Part shown: positions 58,779-64,000 of the stretch, piece by piece
Layout: each line of letters opens with the position of its first letter
Position numbering within the stretch: the first letter of the stretch is position 1
Origin: Steinernema hermaphroditum
Lineage: Eukaryota; Nematoda; Chromadorea; Rhabditida; Steinernematidae
Assembly (NCBI GenBank): GCA_030435675.1
Contig: CM059623.1
Location: forward strand, 3,312,012 to 3,376,011
Direction of reading: 5' to 3'
Length of the DNA stretch: 64,000 nt
Made by a program: the position numbers and the translations under genes
Notes under the pieces: model-generated
What the model was told of the DNA's origin: nothing
Database searches by the model: none
The model's input: the letters and a program-made list of their open reading frames with translations, nothing else

Positions 58779-59431
58779 AAAATCTCTCGCAAAGCTCCCG
58801 CCACGAAAATTTTGCGCGCGTATTTCACGCACCACGAAAATTTTGCGCGCGCATTTCACGCGCCAAAAAGTTTACAATGGGAAATGCTCAAAATCATAGT
58901 AATCCGATTTTTTCTCGTTTCTGACGCGATTTCTCCAAATTCCATTAACGGACGGTTGCTCAGCAGACTCTGGCGCGTCGAATGAGCCCTGGCTCGACTG
59001 CCAGTATGCTTTCCTCGCAGAGTTATTAGAATGACCATTAGTTTGCAATTGAGAGTTGAACAGTTAGCTACAGATTCATATGTTGGAGATGTCCTAGATC
59101 ACAGGAGGATCCATGTACGACATAGTGATGGGCAGCTAATCCATCATATTCTTAGAAATCCACAGCTTACGATTCAAGGTGCCATTATCCACCATTGATC
59201 CTAATAACTCTGCGAGGAAAGCATACTGGCAGTCGAGCCAGGGCTCATTTGACGCGCCAGAGTCTGCTGAGCAACCGTCCGTTAATGAAATTTGGAGAAA
59301 TCGCGTCAGAAACGAAAAAAAATCGGATTACTATGATTTTGAGCATTTCCCATTGTAAACTTTTTGGCGCGTGAAATGCGCGCGCAAAATTTTCGTGGCA
59401 GGAGCCCTCTCCTTTTTTGCGAGAGATTTTT
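58779..59431. mobile_element. Long inverted-repeat element right of Helitron B
   Basis: Arms of about 240 bp (58,779-59,035 and 59,195-59,431) are near-perfect inverted copies, with AAAATCTCTCGCAAA at the outside and TAATAACTCTGCGAGGAAAG at the inner edge of the right arm, around a ~155-bp loop. The left arm has an extra repeat of ACGAAAATTTTGCGCGCG. No coding capacity is seen. Confidence 0.8.
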
Positions 59432-60139
59432 GACGAATGCAATAACATTTTGCGGCAAGTTTCGTTCAAATACATGGTTCACAAACGGTTTGATGAGTCT
59501 AATATTCAGACCATTTCAATAAATCACACCCAATTGAAGGCTCCACCATGTCAGTTTTAAGTTTTGATTGTGTAAAAAATCCATGAATATAGTCCTGTGA
59601 TTCTTTTTAATTTCTGACTGTGGTAGCCATTTTTAAACTACATTTAGATCGAATTGAGGCTGTTTTGATGGCTCTTTGATCATTTTTGAATGGATGTTTG
59701 ATGTCATCTGATGTCTGATGAACAATCAAATACTGAACGAAAAACGTGACAGCAGACATTCAAGTAGAAATCCAAAGTTTAAAAAGTGGTTAATCTCAAT
59801 TTACGGTTTCGTGAAACCTCAAAAATTTTTTTATGAAATAGCGTACTACTGCCGTATTTTTTGACAAGAAGTAGGGATGTGCCTCAAAAACGTTTAAACA
59901 ACCCGATTGGTCATCAGCACTGGACAAAGCGCATAGTGTACCCAAGGAAAGATTGCTGAAATCGAAAGCGCAAATGTCCTAGTACCTCACGACCCACCTA
60001 CGCCCTTGCAAGATAGAAGCAACTTTCTATCCTTTTGTCGCAGTCCCTTTGGAGCTTCTATCAACCTGCGACAGGATCCCATCGGAGCAGCTTGAAATGA
60101 GGGCGAAAAAAAATTAAAATTTTAAAAATTTATACTGTG
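59432..60139. other. AT-rich spacer
   Basis: I see no gene or clear repeat here apart from AGGGATGTGC at about 59,874, which resembles the end of the hAT-like elements at 22,612 and 30,520. Confidence 0.4.
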
Positions 60140-60345
60140 TTCCGGACTCGTTTCGGACTCGGACTCGATCGTACCTCACGACCCAAAAATTCGCCGGACT
60201 CGATCGAGTCCGGCGAATTTTTTCGAGTCCGGACTCGGACTCGGACTCGACGTGAAATTATACTCGAGTCCGGACTCGGACTCGGACTCGATCACCGAGA
60301 AAAATCGAGTCCGGACTCGGACTCGGACTCGATGACTTTTTTGGT
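60140..60345. repeat. GAGTCCGGACTC repeat cluster 2
   Basis: A dense array of CGGACTCGGACTCGGACTCG and the palindrome CGAGTCCGGACTCG, ending in CCGATCTCTG, which is the inverse of the start of the cluster at 33,808. Confidence 0.8.
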
Positions 60346-60349
60346 CGAA

Positions 60350-60800
60350 TTCCGATCTCTGCTCCTCACAATACGTAGGCAACTGCCGATACGCGGGAAT
60401 CCTGTTTGTACACAACGTCCAACCACACACAACTTCCACCACATCACTAATTCACGCGAGCAAACTAGCTAGTTCCTATATAACACCAACTGGAATCCAA
60501 CGGATCTTCAAGAACGCAACAAAGCCGAGCTGGTAACAACAATTTATGTACACTAACGACGGAAATCTGCCTCTCCCGGCGGTTTGCAGCCCACAGTCTC
60601 GTATAGCGAACGTTCCAGAATATTCTGCGTCTTGTAGACACGTTATGCGGCGCGTAGACGTCTAGTTCAGAATTGGCGCGCGATTCAAATCCTGCTGAAA
60701 TGCGGAAAATCCCGGACGCGACTGCTTTTCACGATAGTCAGTGTCTATGTCTCACGCCTGACACGTCCTATTTTCACAACTCGAACAGACCGACACACAG
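60350..60800 (-). other. Orphan 5' flank of the finger family
   Basis: Read on the minus strand, this stretch matches the upstream region of copy 1 (GTGTCAGGCGTGAGACATAG against GTGTCAGTCGTGAGGCATAG) and of copy 2 (see 2,985-3,170, and GCTCGCGTGAATTAG near 60,455). No family exons follow; GAGTCC repeats take their place. It is probably a copy whose body was lost. Confidence 0.5.
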
Positions 60801-61057
60801 AACTAGGTCCCACAATCAGAACCCATCCCATCAGTGACACATATCCAAGTCGAAACTTAACAAGACACTCCACTAAGAAAAGCACAAACACACAGATGCA
60901 GGACAAAGTAGCGTTTAATAACTGAAAGAACAACAATCAAAAAACAACAACATCACGCTCAAGTGATTTACTGTGTCTTCTTCTACTTCGCGGGCCTAGA
61001 GTTCTTCAGGCACGGACTGGTCTTCGGCTTCGCTGGTCGGTACTAAAAACGAAGCGA

Positions 61058-61300
61058 TTAGTATGAAATTCCAGCTTCTGCTGACTCGCCTTGGCTGCTT
61101 TTTTTTAGAGCGCCGACTCTCTGGTTGTAGGCTGCGTCAAGGCGTTCGATCGATTCGGTCAATTGGCGCAATAGGAGCTTCTGGTATGTCTGCGCTGCGT
61201 CCCTCATGATCTTGGGCATCTGCTGGCCGAGGTATATGCCGTGGTTCGCCAGCTCAGCCAACGTTTCGAGTTCTTCGAATGAGTAGAAGCTGTCGGACAT
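61058..61300 (-). CDS. N-terminal exon of finger family, diverged copy 6
   Basis: An 80-codon frame starting MSDSFYSFEELETLAELA is followed by QQMPKIMRDAAQTYQKLLLR. It matches the N-terminal domain of copies 1, 2 and 5 (YTLEELELLAEVATRG, then MPKIMRDSA and YRRHLLDQ). A possible 43-bp intron within its end could join it to a short exon closing at about 60,995, giving a protein with no fingers. It is either a very short family member or a remnant. It is divergent from the integrase gene, with about 680 bp between the start codons. Confidence 0.5.
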   Translation of the reverse strand: MSDSFYSFEELETLAELANHGIYLGQQMPKIMRDAAQTYQKLLLRQLTESIERLDAAYNQRVGALKKSSQGESAEAGISY

Positions 61301-61979
61301 ATATGCTATTCTGAAAAAACGATAGGCGATGAGATAAATCGTGCGTGAGTCACAACACAGTCAGGATAAATTTGAGTGCAGAAACAACAACAAAGCCCAC
61401 AGTCAGCCATACCAATTCTGCGCACAAAACCCACAGTCAGTCATAGCAATTTTGCGTCCGGCTCTTGTTTGAAAATGACACTGGGAAAGGCAATGGATGG
61501 GCGTCCATACATCACAAACAAAAATCGAAACAAATGACGCGAAAAGGTGGCTAAGGACCTCGCAGCTCTCGAATGAGAAACATTTTTGGATCAGACAGGC
61601 GAGGAACAGGCGACTTCCAGCACTCCCCTTCAGTTCGTTCGTTCGAATGAAATGTTAAAAAATAAATCTCAACCTTTACGCTCAAAAAAAGGTGATCGTG
61701 GTGGGACCCAATTGCTCTTCATACCGCTTTCAGGGGACTGAGGTTGCACTGTTGTAGGCAAATCTCCCACCCAGGCAAATCTCCCACCCACCGTATAACG
61801 GTAGAGGAGTTGCAGGCAAATTGTTGTGGGACCGAATGGTCATAAAATCGGTGCAAATCTGTGCGCAGAAATGACGCTGCGCTGGAATGTTCATCACCTT
61901 CTGACGCGTTTTCTAATTTTTTTTTCAATCCCGTGTTTAATGCCTCTTTCATTCAGTTAGATGTTTTAGTTTCAGTCAG
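61301..61979. promoter_or_regulatory. Shared divergent upstream region
   Basis: Contains direct repeats of CCCACAGTCAG with ATA-CAAT-TGCG (about 61,397-61,455) and of GGCAAATCTCCCACCC (about 61,756-61,790). It presumably holds promoters of copy 6 and the integrase gene; no specific site is recognised. Confidence 0.3.
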
Positions 61980-63957
61980 ATGGGACTCATAGAGAAAGCG
62001 ACGAACACGAAGGGAGTGCAGATGAATCAACAGACGAGGGATGAGCTGAAAAAGGTCGAGGAGAGCCATACACTCGCACCAGGCGATTTATCTCCAATTC
62101 ATTCAGAAACGGGTTCGGATTTGGATTCAGACAGGTGAGTTTTATTTTGCGCGGCATTCATGACGTTTCGTTGTCACAGATGTAGCAGTCTGAGTTCGAT
62201 AGATTTCCACACCCCTCAAAATACGGTACATCCAGTATTCTCCGCTATTGAGTATTCGTGTATCGGTCCATCAGAGAAGATCGAGGTTTCATAAAATTTT
62301 TGAAGCGCCTACTGAACAGGAACATTTCAGAAGCTCGCCGAAACCAACAGCGACGAGGAATTAGCTGCGAAACCAGCTGATCAGGTACGTAGGACTAGAT
62401 TTATGATAATATGACAGTCAGCTGGTAAATCATTAAATTAAGAGTGTTTTGTTCTACGCGAGGTTCTTCATCTGCTGGTGTACAGCGGAGGATCGACGTT
62501 AGATAATCTTGATTGCATGAGTAACAAATTCTGCTTTCAGGAAGAATCTCGTCGACGCCGCCGAAGACAGCCAAGAGATGGACGCAAAATTAACACAATT
62601 TTGTCATTTTTATGTAAAATACGTTATTGTTTTAGTAAAGAGTTTACAGCGTTCGATTTTGCTAAATCTTACGCTTTGTTTACTCCAAAAAAACAGATAA
62701 AATTTATTACAAAGGAAGTAAGTCTATGTAAAGTTGGAGTGAGTTTGACGTGAGTATTGTAGAAAGTGATACCGACCGGAAACGGGTAGTTTTAGCAGGC
62801 GAAGAGATAGCTCTTATAGAGTGTGCCCATCGCGACACAGTTCATGGAGGTCGCGATGCATGCTTGTACTATCTTAGCTCCAGATTCTATTGGGATCATA
62901 TGCGACGCGATGTCGAGCGTTATGTGAGCCGGTGCCATCAGTGTCAGCTTAATAGAAGCGCTCTGAAGACACAGGCTTCAGAGCTTCGACCCATTGCTCC
63001 CCCAAAAGGGCCTTGCTTGATGGTGAGATGTCATAAGAACTGTAAATTTGTGATTTATTCCAATTTCAGTACGGATTAGACCTCATTACTCTAACCGAGT
63101 CCAATAGGGGTAACAAGTACGTCGTAGTTGCTGTCGACTACTTTACGAAGTTCCCCTTCGCGAGGGCTATCCCCTCGAAGCAAGCAGTTGAAATAGTTGA
63201 TTTTTTGGTTGACGATATTGTGTGCCTTTTCGGCGCTCCCAAAGTGATCATCACCGATCAGGGTTCTGAATTCCGGAATCAGATGTTCCGAGATTTACTG
63301 CGGGAAAAGATTGGCGCACAACATCGTATGAGTGCTCCTTATCACCCTGAAACAAATGGGCTAGTCGAGCGCATGAACCAAACTGTTAAAAATAAGCTGC
63401 GTAAGCTACTCGAGATGTTGCCGGAGACGTGGGATGATCATTTGAGCACTGCTCTCATGGCCATAAGATCTTTGAGAAATCGCGCGACGAAGAAGTCCCC
63501 GATCGAGCTTCTTATTGGATCAAAGATGAGGATGCCTAGCGATTTTGAGAACGTGGACGAACCCGAAGAAACTCTCGACGAGCTGACAGAGGAAGGTGCC
63601 GTAGATTCTTTCCTTACTGAGCGTTTTGAGCGACTCAGAAAGCTCGATGAGGAAAGAGTCAAAGCTCGAGAGTCAATCCTGAAGGAGCAAAAGAAGTATA
63701 AAGCATATTACGATATGTCGCATAAGCCTCAGAAGTTCAACGTTGGTCAGCTTGTAACCAAAGTTAATGAGGCAAAAGTAAGAAGTAAGGGCAAAACACT
63801 TGAGACGAACCGACTGGGCCCCTTCCGAGTGATTGAGGTTACTCGCAACAAGACTTATGCTCTTGAGGGCTTGAGGGGAACCCATTCTGGAGATAAGCTT
63901 AGGCTCTATGATGAGCCCATTGAAGTAGAAAAGGTACAGGTGACCTCTTTTACATAA
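61980..63957 (+). CDS. Ty3-type integrase, GIN/Ginger-like, with introns
   Basis: Exons 61980-62134, 62180-62285, 62331-62384, 62541-62721, 62763-63022 and 63070-63957 give about 547 aa. After a charged N-terminal region comes an H2C2 zinc domain (HRDTVHGGR, YYLSSRFYWDHM, CHQC) and the DDE core: GLDL with the first Asp, ITDQGSEF with the second and NGLVERMNQT with the catalytic Glu. The C-terminus has LGPFRVIEVTRNKTYAL, a GPY/F module typical of Ty3 integrases. No protease, reverse transcriptase or LTR is visible upstream. Introns and an unrelated N-terminus point to a GIN-like gene or Ginger DNA transposon rather than a retrotransposon. The fourth exon's donor is uncertain: the consensus GTAAGT at 62,718 would give a stop, while GT at 62,722 keeps the frame. 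The right side runs to the window end, so element ends cannot be judged. Confidence 0.8.
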
Positions 63958-64000
63958 TGCGCAAAGCGATACTTTCAGCGTTCTCAAGATGCTCCAGATC

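Larger units (their letters stand above)
44724..58779 (-). mobile_element. Helitron B, larger, with extra genes
   Basis: The 3' end CTAG is at 44,724, followed directly by the TC of Helitron A, and the last ~100 bp match Helitron A. The probable 5' end is TCTGCCCAACCG on the minus strand at 58,779, deduced because similarity to the other element continues to about this point. The base outside is not the T expected on the plus strand, so this end is approximate. It encodes a Rep-helicase, an RPA-like protein and a coiled-coil protein, and contains a nested hAT-like miniature element. Confidence 0.6.

Noticed and set aside
62750..63957. Reading the integrase as part of a Ty3 retrotransposon
   Set aside because: No protease, reverse transcriptase, RNase H or LTR precedes it; spliced upstream exons fit a GIN/Ginger-like gene better.

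Overview
This is a eukaryotic nuclear window, most likely from a nematode of rhabditid type; the species cannot be named. Many coding exons are joined by very small introns (about 40-50 bp) with GT donors and TTTTCAG-like acceptors. A serpentine receptor of nematode chemoreceptor type and a TWIK-type K2P potassium channel support this. No bacterial operon, ribosome binding site or CRISPR is present.

Layout. 0.2-9.9 kb (+): a tandem cluster of four related genes built from repeated modules, each a Cys/His finger exon followed by a helical exon ending in a KYFP-like motif. One copy is frameshifted, one has lost a module, and two form a longer subfamily. A piece of a condensin II H2-like gene lies between copies 1 and 2. 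10.2-18.0 kb (-): an 11-exon K2P channel gene (715 aa) whose introns hold a PIF/Harbinger-like element and four divergent pairs of tRNA-like sequences. 18.9 kb (+): a tRNA-Val(CAC). 19-28.6 kb: mostly gene-poor DNA with hAT-like fold-back elements. 28.65-31.85 kb (+): a complete 303-aa 7TM receptor in six exons. 32.2-33.5 kb (-): a fifth, intact member of the finger family. 34.9-58.8 kb: two Helitrons (A and B) lying head to tail on the minus strand and apparently abutting at 44,723/44,724. B also carries an RPA-like OB-fold gene and a charged coiled-coil gene. Long inverted-repeat elements sit at both outer ends of the pair. 60.1-61.3 kb: remnants of the finger family (-). 62-64 kb (+): an intron-containing Ty3-like (GIN/Ginger-type) integrase gene.

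How the parts relate. The channel and receptor are ordinary host genes. The two Helitrons encode their own rolling-circle replication machinery (HUH nuclease plus PIF1-like helicase), and B adds a probable ssDNA-binding protein. The finger family spreads by local duplication, module loss and recombination; its N-terminal exon also lies divergently next to the integrase gene. I assembled exon chains by hand. Those whose phases close over many introns (K2P, receptor, family copies 2-5, RPA-like gene) are the most reliable.
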